The notes beneath the pieces were generated by a model. It was given only the letters and a program-made list of their open reading frames with translations, was not told where the DNA came from and made no database searches. From positions 16,848,386-16,912,385 of the forward strand of contig JAJEKV010000003.1 in NCBI GenBank assembly GCA_021234155.1: 64,000 nucleotides of DNA. The letters are read 5' to 3'. The position numbers were made by a program, and so were the translations under genes. Within the stretch, counting starts at the first letter, position 1; each line of letters begins with the position of its first letter. Source of the stretch: Isoetes taiwanensis (taxonomy: Eukaryota > Streptophyta > Lycopodiopsida > Isoetales > Isoetaceae). Shown in pieces: positions 11,140-22,020 of this stretch.

Positions 11140-11949
11140 TCAAAAGGAGAATGCACTATTTCCAATGGTAAGAGAAGGGTAACACTCTACAACAAGGTAG
11201 GTGAATTTGAAGCCTTAAACTTCATAGAAGAAGACATTCTGCTGTCAAATCCTTGTGGAGAGTTTGAGTTGAACACAAATGATCTGGTACTTGACTCAGA
11301 ATTCCCTATGCAGGTAGCTCTGCCAAAACAAAAAATTTGCTTACTTATGGTTTGATGGTGGTGTCTCTAAAAGATTGAGTGTGGCTTCTTCTGCTGCTAT
11401 TCTTAAAAATTCTTCTAATAGGTTGCTTGTAAAAGTAGGCAGAATTTTTCCTAATGCAACCTCAAATATGGCAGAATATAAGGCTCTGATAGCAGGTCTT
11501 CAAGAGGCAAGGAATTTGAATATTAATGAAATTGTTATCTTTGGAGATTCTCAGCTTGTTTGCAGGCAAATATTGGGGGAATACCAGGCCAAAAATGAAG
11601 ACATGATCTTACTTAGGGACCAAGCTATGGGAGAATTAAAACTTCAAGGCTTGGAGACTATGTCACGTGCCAAGGGAGCAGAATTGTGAGGCTGATGCAT
11701 TATGAAGAAGTGTTCTGCTTGAGCATTTGGCTGAGGGAGCAATTCAAGAAGAAGAGCTGGAGAAAAGAGACCTGCAACAACTCTATCCCATTCTGGTAAT
11801 CAATGCAAGTGAGGAGAAACAAATAAAGGAAGTTAAACTGAACAAAAAGGTCTAGACAGAGTTTTATATGTTGATGATTTGTTCAAAGAAGAGGATGAGT
11901 CTTTTGTGACCAAGTTTTTTGATGAATGGAAATATATCTTTGCTTGGGA
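11140..11949 (+). pseudogene. Gypsy copy 2: N-terminal (additional) RNase H
   Basis: Best-preserved version of the RNase H that precedes RT. After the GECTISNGKRRV spacer and one frameshift near 11335 it reads FDGGVSKRLSVASSAAILK, then NMAEYKALIAGLQEAR, IFGDSQLVCRQILGEYQ and, after another frameshift near 11640, CEADAL. All four catalytic acidic residues of RNase HI are present across the frames. It passes into the EELEKRDLQQLYPILVINAS linker and the start of RT, which is interrupted by the transposon at 11958. Homology is to plant-type RNase H rather than the usual Ty3 RNase H. Confidence 0.88.
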
Positions 11950-11957
11950 CTTTGATT
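11950..11957. repeat. Target-site duplication, left (CTTTGATT)
   Basis: Exact 8-bp match to 13175-13182 on the other side of the transposon. Copies 1 and 3 of the gypsy family have an uninterrupted sequence here. Confidence 0.9.
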
Positions 11958-13174
11958 CATGGAATAAAATAACGGCTAAGATTAGCCAAATGGCTATTTT
12001 GTAGCAGTTTTGCCAAGAAAAACGGCTAAAGTAAATGGAAAAAATGCCCAAAAAAAAGAAAATTTTAGCCCAATTTTTTTGCCGTCCAAGTGAGTTTTTA
12101 GGTTGAATAGCCAAACCTATACCTCCAGACATATCCATCGGGACATTGATTAGCTAAACCTAAGATAGAGTGGGCTTGGAAAAATGGATAGATTAGCCCG
12201 AAATTCAACACCAATTTATGTACTAACTTTAAGAAATTTCAAATAGGGTTTATGTTTCTTGTTTTTGTTTCCCTTTCTTTCTCGTTCCAAGTACAAATTT
12301 AAAGCATTAGAGGAAAAGGAACAAAGTTGTGCCCTTTTCTTTTAGGTTTTTGAGCATGTTCATATATGTTCGTGTCTTGATTTATGTACTTACAATAAAT
12401 TCAATGTCTTTGCCAGAATGCTTGGATTTTTTTAAATCCATTAGGGTTTTTTTGAGATTAAAAAAGGGCCTTCAAAACATGCCAACTAAGCCAAATGAAG
12501 CTAAATGAACCACCAATCAGAAATCGAGCACCGACAGTCCAACAAGAAAAGCTGTTATAACTAACTCACTGGATCACATTTTCTAGCATAACTATTGATA
12601 GAAAAGTCCAAATGAGCTTTCGTTTAGTGCAATAGATAGATATCGTTGAGATCTTTCCAACCTTAGGTGCTTTGCACATATTTTAACTACTTATGATTGT
12701 CAAAACTCCAAAAAATATGGTTTTTACCATTTTTTACTATCCTAGGGGGCTAAAAGATATGCAAACCACCCAAGCTTGGAAAGATCTCAATGAGATCTAT
12801 CTATTGCACTAAACAAAAGCTCATTTGGACTTTTCTATCAATACTTGTGCTAGAAAATGTGATCCAGTGAGTCAGTTATAACTGTTTTGCTGACTGGATT
12901 ACCAGTTCTGTTTTCTGATTGGTAGTTCATACAGCTTAGTCAGCAGTTCTTAGAAGGCCCTTTTATGATCTCAAAAAATCCCTAATGCATTATAGCGTGA
13001 TGGCTAATATTTGCCTTTCCATTTTGTGAAAGTTTAGCCAAAAGCAAGAAACTGTGATGGAGAAAAACCATTTCATTTAGCCAAGTGTTAGAAACTTCTA
13101 GCCCCAATTTGAAGGTAGTTTAGCTTAACCTATTTTGGCTACACTAAAATATAGGAGTAGTAATTTATTCCATG
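11958..13174. mobile_element. 1,217-bp foldback DNA transposon, 8-bp TSD (hAT-like), copy A
   Basis: Ends are CATGGAATAA and TTATTCCATG, a 10-bp terminal inverted repeat, flanked by an exact 8-bp duplication (CTTTGATT), the size produced by hAT and P-type transposases. There is no transposase gene. The centre is a long imperfect palindrome: roughly 12430-12690 pairs with 12745-13000, around a short loop, so a transcript would fold into a long hairpin. A second copy of identical length lies at 52366-53582 in the opposite orientation. Superfamily assignment is inferred from TSD length only; the terminal bases are not the commonest hAT ones. Confidence 0.88.
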
Positions 13175-13182
13175 CTTTGATT
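13175..13182. repeat. Target-site duplication, right (CTTTGATT)
   Basis: Partner of 11950-11957. Confidence 0.9.
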
Positions 13183-14700
13183 AATTGGTTGATGTTGATA
13201 AAAGAATATGTGAGTTTGAAATAAAAATCAAAGAGGGTGTGAAGCCTGTGGTTCAAAAGCTTAGAAGAATTAATGCATCTTTGCTTGCCTGATTAAAGAG
13301 GGATTATACAAAATGAAGGATGCTGGTGTGATCTCAGAGATTGTAAATCTTGAATGGTTATCTTGCATTGTTTCAGTTGAAAAGAAAAAATAAAAACCAT
13401 AAGGATCTGCATTGACTATAGGGATTTGAATAAAGCCACTATTAAAGATTGCTACCCTTTGCCTGCAGGTAAAGAAATATATTCCTTCTTAAATGGTTTT
13501 TCAGGTTTCAATCAAATAAGTATAAAGGAGGAAGATCAACCAAAGACCTCATTCATTACACCCTGGGGAACATTTGCAATGATAAGAATGCCCTTTGGAT
13601 TAATGAATGCATCAGTAACCTTCCAAAGAGCCATGGATGCCATTTTCAAGGATATGCCACCAACTGCATTTCATGTCTTCTTGGATGATCTTTGTTTAGG
13701 TACCTCTTTCAAAGACCATTTTGGTTTTCTAACAAAGTTATTTGCCTTATGCAGAAAAAGAGGTGTCAGCCTAAACCCAACGAAATGTGTTTTTTCTGTG
13801 CTCAAGAGGAGACCTGCTGGGACATGAAGTGTCTACAAAAGGCATTCAGGTAGCAGAAGCTAAAATTGAGGCTTTGAAGAAGTTTGTTCCTCCTAAAACA
13901 CTCAAACAGGTAAAAAGTTTCATGGGAATGACTAGCTTTTTGAGAATGTATGTCCCTCATTTCTCACACACTATAAATCCAATTTCTAACCTCACAAAGG
14001 TTGGAAAATTCTCTAAGAATGAAAGCAAGCACATTTTGGTGGATTGGAATGAAGAGTGTCAAGAATCCTTTGATAAAAACATCAATGCTATCTGCCATTC
14101 TATTCTGTTAAAGCCTCCAGACTTAGAAAAGCCTTTCAAAGCCTATATTAGTGTCACTAAAAGGGCAATTGGTGTCGCATTGCTGCAAGAAGACCATGTT
14201 ATTGCTTTTGCCAGCAAAATATGGTCTGATACTGAGTTAAGATACCCCTGGCTGGAGAAAAGTGCAGGTGCATTAATGTTTTTGATAGAGAGACAGGGTC
14301 ATCTGCTACAAAACAACCAAACTCAAGTCTACATGAGGCAAAACCCTTTCTCTCATTTTTTGCAAAAAAATAGCCTAAAGCTAAGTTATGTAGATGGGCT
14401 TGTAAAGTTTAAGCTTGTAACATTACAGTCAAAGTTGTGAACTTAGTTGAAAATCCCAACTCTTATTTGCCCTATGCTCTGTTTGAACACGAGGATCAAG
14501 AAGGATTAAATGATGTTGATTGCGTTACTAACTTGGTTGCTTTTCATACAAAAGACTTGGACTGGCAATTTGATATCAGGAATTATCTGGAAAACAATGA
14601 GGTGCCAAAAGACTTAAGCAGTAGTCAAGAAAGGATATTTAAAGAGAAATGCAAAAAAATCAGAATGATTGGAGAGGTACTGTGCAAGGTTGACAATTAA
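13183..14700 (+). pseudogene. Gypsy copy 2: reverse transcriptase, degenerate RNase H, linker
   Basis: RT resumes after the transposon with VCEFEIKIKEGVKPVVQKL-like sequence. It then shows RICIDYRDLNKAT, YSFLNGFSGFNQISIK, KTSFITPWGTFAM, RMPFGLMNASVTFQRAM and the catalytic FLDDLCLGTS (FLDD in place of the usual YVDD). A short deletion removes codons after CYPLP. A frameshift near 13800 leads into KTLKQVKSFMGMTSFLRM. The canonical RNase H region reads FKAYISVTKRAIGVALLQ and RYPWLEKSAGALMF, so the first catalytic aspartate (DAS in ordinary Ty3 elements) is not present. A linker with LPYALFEHEDQEGLNDV leads towards integrase. Confidence 0.88.
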
Positions 14701-15834
14701 GGAGTGCTGCTGGTGTGTAGATCCTGAAGAAGTCCAAATGATCATTGGGGCTTGTCATGAAGTTTGTAATGGACACTTTGCCGCTGACACAACTGCCAAG
14801 AAGATCTTGAGGTCTGGATATTTTTGGCCCACTATTTTGAAAGATTGCTATAATGTTATAAAATGTTGTCATAAATGCCAAATCTTTGGCAAAAGGGCAT
14901 TGCAACCAGCTCCTCTCACTGCAATAACTTCTCCAGGGCCACTCCAAACATGGGGACTTGATTTCATAGGTCCAATAGATCCACCATCTTCAGCTCAGCA
15001 TCAATTCATACTTGTGGCCACAGATTATTTTACCAAACGGGCTAAAGCAGTTCCCCTTAGAGAGGCAAATGCCTATACCACTTCAAGATTTCTTGATGAA
15101 AACATCTGTGCTCGATTTGGAATCCCCTTCAAAATCATTTCTGATAGGGGAAGTCAGTTCATGAGTCAAACCATTGCCTTATTGCTAGCCACTCTAAAAG
15201 TCAAACACACCAAAAGCTTAGCTTATTACCCTCAAGGCAATGGTCAAGCTGAGTCAACTAATAAGGTTCTCAAGTCAATTCTAAAAAAGACCATCAGCAT
15301 TTCCAAAAAAGACTGGCACCTCAAGCTCCATGATGCATTATGGGCATACAGAACTACCATTAAAGCCTCTACCAACACACACCTTTTAGTCTGGTCGATG
15401 GCATAGAATCTGTGGTGCCAATTGAGCTTGAACTTCCATCACCCAGACTGGCATATCAAATAAACTTAGAAATGGATGATGCACTAAAAGAAAGATGTGT
15501 GAGATTAATGCAGCTTGAAGAACACAGGCATGAAGCAGAAAATGCAGTTATGATTAAAAAGGCCAAAGATATAGCAGCATTCAAAGCTGCTCACAAGCTC
15601 CAACGCACTCTCAAATCGGGTGAGCTAGTATTAAAATGGAACAAGGCAAGGGAAGACAAAGCTGCTAAGTTTGAGAATCTTTGGGAAGGGCCTTTTGAAG
15701 TTATTGGTAAGGCAGAGAAAGATTCTTATTGGCTGAGAGATGCACTTGATAGCAGAGAATTGTTGAATCCTATCAATATCCTACACTTGAAACGGTATTG
15801 GCAACAACATGTTGCTTTAAGTTTGTTTAGTTAA
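14701..15834 (+). pseudogene. Gypsy copy 2: integrase
   Basis: Zinc-binding region GACHEVCNGHFAADTT ... CCHKCQIFG, then the core with the D, D, E triad in WGLDFIGPIDPP, SDRGSQFMSQ and [11 protein letters not shown] one-base deletion near 15375 (ASTNTHL instead of [10 protein letters not shown]) shifts the frame, which continues as VVPIELELPSPRLAYQ. The C-terminal module LKWNKAREDKAAKFENLWEG is present and ends at LKRYWQQHVALSLFS, TAA. Otherwise full length. Confidence 0.9.
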
Positions 15835-16607
15835 AAGTTTATTTAAAATTTGTAGGTAGGCTAGCTTAGTTTGCTTTTGGTTGGCTGAGATTGCAAAAAG
15901 CTAAAAGGAAGAAAAAGAAAAAGAAAAAGACAAAAAAACAATGCAGGAGTATTTGGTAAGTAGTATTTGTTTTCAAATTCCAGTATTTGCATAAATTAAG
16001 CTTTTGAATTCGAGGTTTCCACTGCTAATGCAAGAACATGAGATTTGTGCAGGTGTTAACTTATTCAAGGTCCAAATCAAAAACTTTTATTGCTCAAGTT
16101 CTGAATTCCATGCAGGAGCATCTGGATTTGCAGTTATATATCTCACATTCATTCACTTCTCTTCATTCACTTTCATCTCTATAGCTGCTGCCATCCCCAC
16201 CACAACCGCAGCTCATTATGCTAATAAATCTTTTGTCACATGCAGGTGCACTCTAAGACATTCATTCCATATTCGTCTGTACAAGAGTTGCCCTCGATTC
16301 ACATAAAACACTTCAAATCGTCATTCCTTTCCACCAAATCCATTAGACTGCTGTCACATTTCCATCCAGCAGCTCATATTCTCTACTGATGATCACACTT
16401 GCCATGCAGGTTCATTTGTATCGATTACTTCCATCATCATGTTCATATCATACTTAAATCCACCATTATCCTCTGTTTTCAATCCATTGCAGGTCCATTG
16501 AGTTGCCAAACATACCTCCATATTGGCAGCCGGCTGGAATTCCATTATGATCATCAAGCAAAAAACAAGAGGCTGGGGGACCAACTTGTTCTTTTAGTTT
16601 GGCATGA
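15835..16607 (+). other. Gypsy copy 2: 3' non-coding region with repeated ATGCAGG(T) motif and polypurine tract
   Basis: No coding potential. An (AAAAAG)n-like tract lies at 15910-15935. The motif TGCAGG, mostly within ATGCAGGTxCAT, recurs near 15943, 16050, 16112, 16241, 16405 and 16490. GAGGCTGGGGGACC (near 16570) is the probable polypurine tract; a conserved TTTAGTTTGGCAT spacer then precedes the LTR start. Confidence 0.7.
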
Positions 16608-16799
16608 TGCTGCCATGCTATGGCAGCATAGAAGAGCAAGACACATTCTGATATTTTCATGCTCACACTTTGATTTGGACGCAGATATACAAGCACAATT
16701 CATTGAAGGAAAATGCATCTTTGCACATTGTGAAGAGGAGACTTGAAGACCAAGGTGAGGACATTCAACAAAGATCACACAAGCATGCTAAGGAAGGAG

Positions 16800-17418
16800 A
16801 TTCAAGCCATGGAATAATTTAAGGGCTAAACTTAGCTATTTGGCAATTTTTAGCACATTTTCGAAAAAAATTGGCTAAAGGAAATGAAAAAAATTGGGAA
16901 AAAATTAATAATTTTAGCTTAACTTTTTTGGGGATTGCACCAACCCTAGAGCTCTTTAGCCAAATGCTAGAAAGTAAGAGAGTCAAATTTTGTATTGTTT
17001 AGCTAAACCATAGAAACTTTTAGAATTAATTTCGGGCTAGTTTAACTAACATCATTCTAGTTTATAAGGAATATATGATTAATAGTTTAGATTCTAGCAT
17101 TATAAATTAATTTGAGTCCTAGACTTTTCTAGTTAGCATTATTTTAGAATGTTTTCACAAAGAAAATAACTAAAATATGTGGAAACAATTGAAAAAACGT
17201 ATAGTAATTTGGCTTAATATTTTTCGTTGGCCACATTATAGAAATTTTTGGGATGATGTTTGGGTTAGTTTAGCTAAACGCTAGAAAGTATGAGAGGACA
17301 AATGTGTAGAGTTTAGCTAAACCACAGAAAGTTTTGGGATTAATATCGAGCAAGTTTAGCTAAAGTCATTCTGGCTAATAAGAAATATGCGATTAGTAAT
17401 TTATTCCCTAATTCAAGC
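16800..17418. mobile_element. 603-bp MITE related to the 1,217-bp transposon, with 8-bp TSD
   Basis: The element proper is 16808-17410; the listed span includes the duplicated ATTCAAGC at 16800-16807 and 17411-17418. The left end is CATGGAATAAT, the right end is TTATTCCCTA, so the inverted repeat matches the 1,217-bp element except for the last three bases. An empty site exists in the minus-strand LTR near 42120-42137, where the sequence runs through a single ATTCAAGC. No coding capacity; AT-rich with repeated TTTAGCTAAA-like words. Confidence 0.88.
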
Positions 17419-18436
17419 AACACAATTTTGAAGATTTGAAGACCCCTTGAAGTGTTCTTGGTATGTGATGCTTCTATTTGAGTTCTTGGCATAACTACAT
17501 CCCATTTCAAGCCTTCCATATCCTTTGCCATGAAAACATGCCCATGTGACCCCAAGTTCCATGCCTAGCTTTAATCTCCTAAGGCAAATTGGCCTAGAAG
17601 ATTTTTTCTAGTCAAAACTTCTCTTTCACATGTCATTCACATCACACACACTTATTATATCATCACCATCTTGTTGAAGCACAAATTTCCAGTTGATTTG
17701 GTCATATCCATGGTCAAGGGCCAAAATTCTATCTCTAGAAGTCAAATGGTGAGAGAAAGTGCAAAATTCCTAAAAGAAGCATCAAAAGTCAAAGTCAAAA
17801 TTTGCCTAAAGGATGCAAATTATATGCTTAGCATTGAAATTGACCCATGTCATCATTCAAAAATGGCCAAGTCATCATACACATCATCTTTATTGCCATG
17901 TCATGTCACACACGTGTCACCCCATTGAGAATCCCATTCTTTGCAAAAATTCTTCAATTTAAGTTGTTAAAGTTCATAAGAGTGATATGTCATCTTGCCA
18001 CATCATCACCAAGACCTTCTCATCATCATCCACGTGTCACACACCATCTCCACCTCATCTCATGTTTTGACTAGAAAAAATATTCTTTGCCAAGTTGTTT
18101 AACATCTCATCATTTCCTTTTGCCATGTCATCTTGTTCTTGCCAACTCATATTGCCACCTCACCATTTCCATACCTTCATTGAACAAAAAAATGAAAGAT
18201 CTTTTTTGCAAAAAAGATTCCATCATCATGGAGAGCATAAAAAAAAGATTCTTTTTGCAAAAAAGAATTTTCAAAAATACCTTCATTTGGGCTTTCAAAT
18301 TTGATTTCTTAGGAAATGTGCCTAGCTATATTTTGCAAAAAAAAATTCCTATCTACCCCCCAAGCCTAGCCAATCACCCCCCCTCCCCCCACACATGGCA
18401 TACCCGGGCGTGTGGGACGGTGGAGGTACCGAGGCC

Positions 18437-18492
18437 CACGTGGATATAGCACGTAATTTATTAATAATATTGATTTTGTTATTGCTTTTATA
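18437..18492 (+). promoter_or_regulatory. Putative LTR promoter: G-box and TATA-like box
   Basis: CACGTG (18437-18442, in CCCACGTGGA) lies about 45 bp upstream of TTTATA (18487-18492). The same pairing occurs at 46138-46193, 55688 onward, and on the minus strand in each unit of the LTR array, so it is the best candidate for the retrotransposon promoter. CACGTG is the core bound by plant bZIP/bHLH factors. Confidence 0.55.
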
Positions 18493-19702
18493 CCTTGGTC
18501 CTTCTTTGCAAATCGGGCCTGTGGGATATATCGAGCTTGTCGGATCAGCCCATAACATACTAAGAACCTATCAGATAAGCTAAAAAACAAAATTCCGGCA
18601 CGGATTTGCCAAGAACAACACTGAAGGGGAAAATTGTTCTCAGAGAAGTTTCGAGGGCTTTGAGGCAAAAGACGGATCGATTGCTTTGAAGAAAGACCGG
18701 TTCACAGAACTTGAGCTTGAATCTACCTTCCAAATATCAGATTATGCATGAATTATTGACGATTTGTGTGAATTACTTGACTGTATAACTTGTTTCATCT
18801 TGTGCCCAAGACATCGAGCTTGAGATTATTACTGCCTGCTGTGTGATCCTCAGTTGAATGAAAATCCGACTCTTGGTGACATATTTGTGAATGTTTTCTG
18901 TTGACTTTGTGTTTGGCATCATGAGTGCATAACACTTCAAAAAAAAAGAAAAAGAAAAAAGAGAGATAGATAGCAAAAGTGTTGCATGTAAGCAAATATA
19001 GTATAGGTTTATGTCAATTAAAGTACTTGCATAATCCTCTGATAGAAATTTGAATTTGCACGACCAGATCATTACTTTACTCTCATCAGTCCATATTTAC
19101 ACCTAGCTTGAGTAATTTACATCCTCTTACTTGCATAAGCATTGGCAGCATTGATATTACTCCAAAAAACAAAAAAAGTTTATTCAAGCATCAAGCAATT
19201 CAAGATTTGCCTGCTATTCATAGTTTATGACAGTCTATCAAGCAAAAAATCAAATTTCCAGAAAAATTTGTATATCTTTCTGCAAAGAGCATGCTCAACC
19301 ATTGTGTGCAGACATACTAGAGACGGATTCAAGCATCAAATCCCAAAAAGGAGCTGCCTTTATCGAGTTAGAAAATTTTACTCTCTGCTAGGGATATTGA
19401 CCAAATTTTGACCTGGTCAGGAATGCATTTTTCAGTGGCTTGCTCTAATCAAAGTCTATCTGACACCATACCCAATATCCTTCAAGATCCTTTATCATCA
19501 AAAATCATGAGTAAACTCACTCTAGTTTGCATCTGGCATCTATTCTTGCAAGGCAGACTTTTTTTTCTTTAGGGAAAGTGGTTCATAATCATTGTTTAAG
19601 CATTCTGCTTGGAACTTTTCACACTCAGAGTGGTTACCTTAAGCAACCCGATGGTTCTAAACCACTGAGGTTGAAGGTTTTGCTAGGAACACCTTCGACA
19701 GT

Positions 19703-20453
19703 GTGGTAAATGTGAGAAGAGGCTGCACTGAGGATTTAGATGCAAGCAGGGAAGCCTTCCTGTAGAAGATGAATGCCCTCAGGAAGGTTACAACTTTAAT
19801 GAGAATACATGTCTAAGGAATGAAGATCGAAGCAAAAGACAGAACAATATAAATGGGAGTGTAAGAAGAATTGAGAGGAAAAGAATTCAGCAAGCTAAGA
19901 TCATTCAAGCTAACAAAGAGCTAGAAGAAACATGGAAAAAGGAAAAAGCGATTAGCAAGAAGCACTGGGAAGTTGTTATATATAGAAATTTCAAGGTGTT
20001 GAATAAAGGGATCGATATTTTGATCTTGGATAGAGAAAATTTAAATCCACACACTCATTTTACTGGACCTTCTCACAGTAGTAATGGCAAGAAAAAAGAA
20101 GTTACCTTTGAGGATAAAGATCATATTGCAGAATCCAACAAGTACAATCTGACTACAAAACTTTATGTCAAGGACAAGAGCTTGGATGCAAGGCATGGCT
20201 CGGTCAATTTTATAAACAAAAGTCATGCTAGCTCTAAGGCCAAGGGAAAATCTATTCTTCGTGACTCTGAGCCAAGAGAGGACACAGATAGCCTTGACGA
20301 ATATGTGATGAAAATCCTTTCCAAATTCTGCAAGAATGCTCTGATGAAGACTGTGAGACAGTGTTGATGAAAGACGATAAAAATTTTAATAACTTAATAG
20401 AGAAGAGTACTCACAAAAATACCATTACATTAAATATTTGTCATCCCACATAG
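19703..20453 (+). pseudogene. Decayed unknown ORF with Cys-rich start
   Basis: Directly after the LTR end an open frame starts with CGKCEKRLH, a TGA, then GFRCKQGSLPVEDECPQEG. It continues uninterrupted for over 200 codons through a lysine/glutamate-rich region (KELEETWKKEKAISKKHWEVV) and ends in one frame at 20367. A frame change near 20310 would continue it as QILQECSDEDCETVL to TAG 20453. Spaced cysteines suggest a zinc-binding fold, and the middle looks helical and highly charged. I do not recognise the family. It could be a host gene exon into which gypsy copy 2 inserted, or part of another element. Confidence 0.45.
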
Positions 20454-20576
20454 AGTACCTCATAGGTAAGATGAAATTGTAGATGGAACTCACAATATAC
20501 CATTACATTGAATATTTGTCATCCCACATAGAGTACCTCATAGCTAAGATGAAATTGTAGATGGAACTCACAACGA
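20421..20576. repeat. Tandem duplication, 2 x 78 bp
   Basis: ACCATTACATT... at 20421-20498 is repeated at 20499-20576 with only a few substitutions (for example TAAATATTT versus TGAATATTT and CATAGGTAAG versus CATAGCTAAG). Confidence 0.85.
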
Positions 20577-20697
20577 ACAGATGAATCGAATGAAGAAATA
20601 ACTCATAAGGATGATTCACTTGAAGAAATGGATCTCTACGATGCATGAGCTTCGAGATGCACGGGAAGGCAAAGCTTGGTCTTCATGCTTCTTTTTT

Positions 20698-20935
20698 ATT
20701 TTCATGGAAACCTCTCCACCTTTCTTAATTAGAAACCTCCCCAAGTCATGCTCAGAAAGTTGGGGAGGTTTCCACGAAAAGGTGGGGAGATTTCCAATTA
20801 AGAAACCTCCCATGTTTTCTTATATAGAAACCTCCCCAGGTCGTACAAGGAAAGTTGGGGAGATTTCCATGGAAATTGGGGAGGTTTCCATGGAAGGTGG
20901 GGAGGTTTCTAGGGAAAGTTAGGGAGGTTTTCATT
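20698..20935. repeat. 21-bp GGGGAGGTTTCC repeats with inverted copies
   Basis: The unit TTGGGGAGGTTTCCATGGAA recurs with about a 21-bp period at 20850-20935. Copies in the opposite sense (GAAACCTCCCC) lie at 20708-20840, so arms such as GAAACCTCCCCAA and TTGGGGAGGTTTC can pair. TTTCCATGGAAA inside the unit is itself palindromic. Confidence 0.8.
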
Positions 20936-21192
20936 GAAGTCCAACCCAAATCGGACGTAGATAAAACCATGGGGATTAAGGAGTCCCCTCAAGAACAGGT
21001 GATCTATCTCCCTAACTTTGATTTATTTGCTCGTGATTCAAGAGCTCAGCACTTGGGTAAATTAGGATGCTCAGTTTATCTACATTAGGTAATGGGGTGA
21101 AGGGTGTTCTAGTTATGATGTAGAAAAACATACAAGTTGCTGTCACCTGCAGTTGTTCTTACGAACTATGGCATTTCATTAAAGAACACGAC

Positions 21193-22020
21193 TGATACGA
21201 TTCATAGTATTTGGGATACTTATATGGTCTTGAAATAATATTTTATATATGGTCTTGCAATAATATTTTAGTAGATAAACAATATCAACTTGAATTCACA
21301 ACCTCACAATGTCATCATAACTGAGGAACAAGATCAAGAAAGAGATAATCTTTCAGATACAAAGAATATTGGAGCACAATTAACCACCCAATCAGATCCA
21401 CTGGATTATGGAAAAACACAAGCGTTATGATAAATACAATACTTTGGCTTCTGGCTTATTGGCTTTCCAAATCTCACTACTCCAAGTAGCTAGACATCAT
21501 AGAGCAATTGCACATCTGTAATGTTGCTATGGCAGTGATCTGTGACCCCTTGTCATGTTTTCGGCTATTACTCTCTTATACAGAGGAATTACGGGATGTG
21601 CCGCACCAATTCAGAAACTACACTTCGAGTCGGTTCCAAGAAGTAAACATCGCCTCAATCGGAGCTCTAGTTGCGGAGATATGTTTAACTGAAGTTTAGC
21701 TTCTATTTATAGATCTCTCCACGACTTTAGCCCCTTTTAGCAGGCAGTTGCCTTTTATATGAAAATAGTTCCTTGCTTTTAATTAGAATACTTATCATAT
21801 AGGATATTATCTATGGCCTTTTCATGGAGCTAGATTCCAACTAATAATTATTCCAATGATAGTGCCTCGACCCCTTCCATAAATATCAATATTATATTAT
21901 CCTATGCCCCCTTCTTTATATACAGTTTGGGGAAATATTAGGATTAATATTCGCATACTATTTGTCATATTTTCATAACCCATTCGCCGTGGACCACTCT
22001 CCCATGCTTGCTCCGTATCA
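21193..22020 (-). repeat. 3' LTR of the minus-strand copia-like remnant
   Basis: Left edge certain from homology to 23244-23303 (TGATAC-ATTCATAGT ... TTATATGGTCTTGAAATAATAT). The right edge is inferred from CGTATCA, complementary to the start TGATACG, next to a purine-rich stretch on the minus strand. Confidence 0.5.

Larger units (their letters stand above)
8740..19700 (+). mobile_element. Ty3/gypsy LTR retrotransposon copy 2, with nested insertions
   Basis: Same family as copies 1, 3 and 4. Contains the 3' part of the 5' LTR (8740-9682), a full set of domains (GAG, three CCHC knuckles, additional RNase H, RT, degenerate RNase H, integrase) and a complete 3' LTR (16608-19700). The protease core is deleted. 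Two DNA transposons have inserted: 11958-13174 in RT and 16808-17410 in the 3' LTR. Several frameshifts and stops make it non-autonomous. Confidence 0.92.
16608..19700 (+). repeat. Gypsy copy 2 3' LTR (about 2.5 kb without its insertion)
   Basis: Begins TGCTGCCATG and ends CACCTTCGACA. Homologous along its length to the LTRs at 45004 and 54563 and to the minus-strand array at 33388-42327. It is interrupted by a 603-bp transposon (16808-17410). Microsatellite AAAAAGAAAAAG near 18940. A 258-nt open frame at 17671-17928 has relatives in the other LTRs. Confidence 0.9.
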
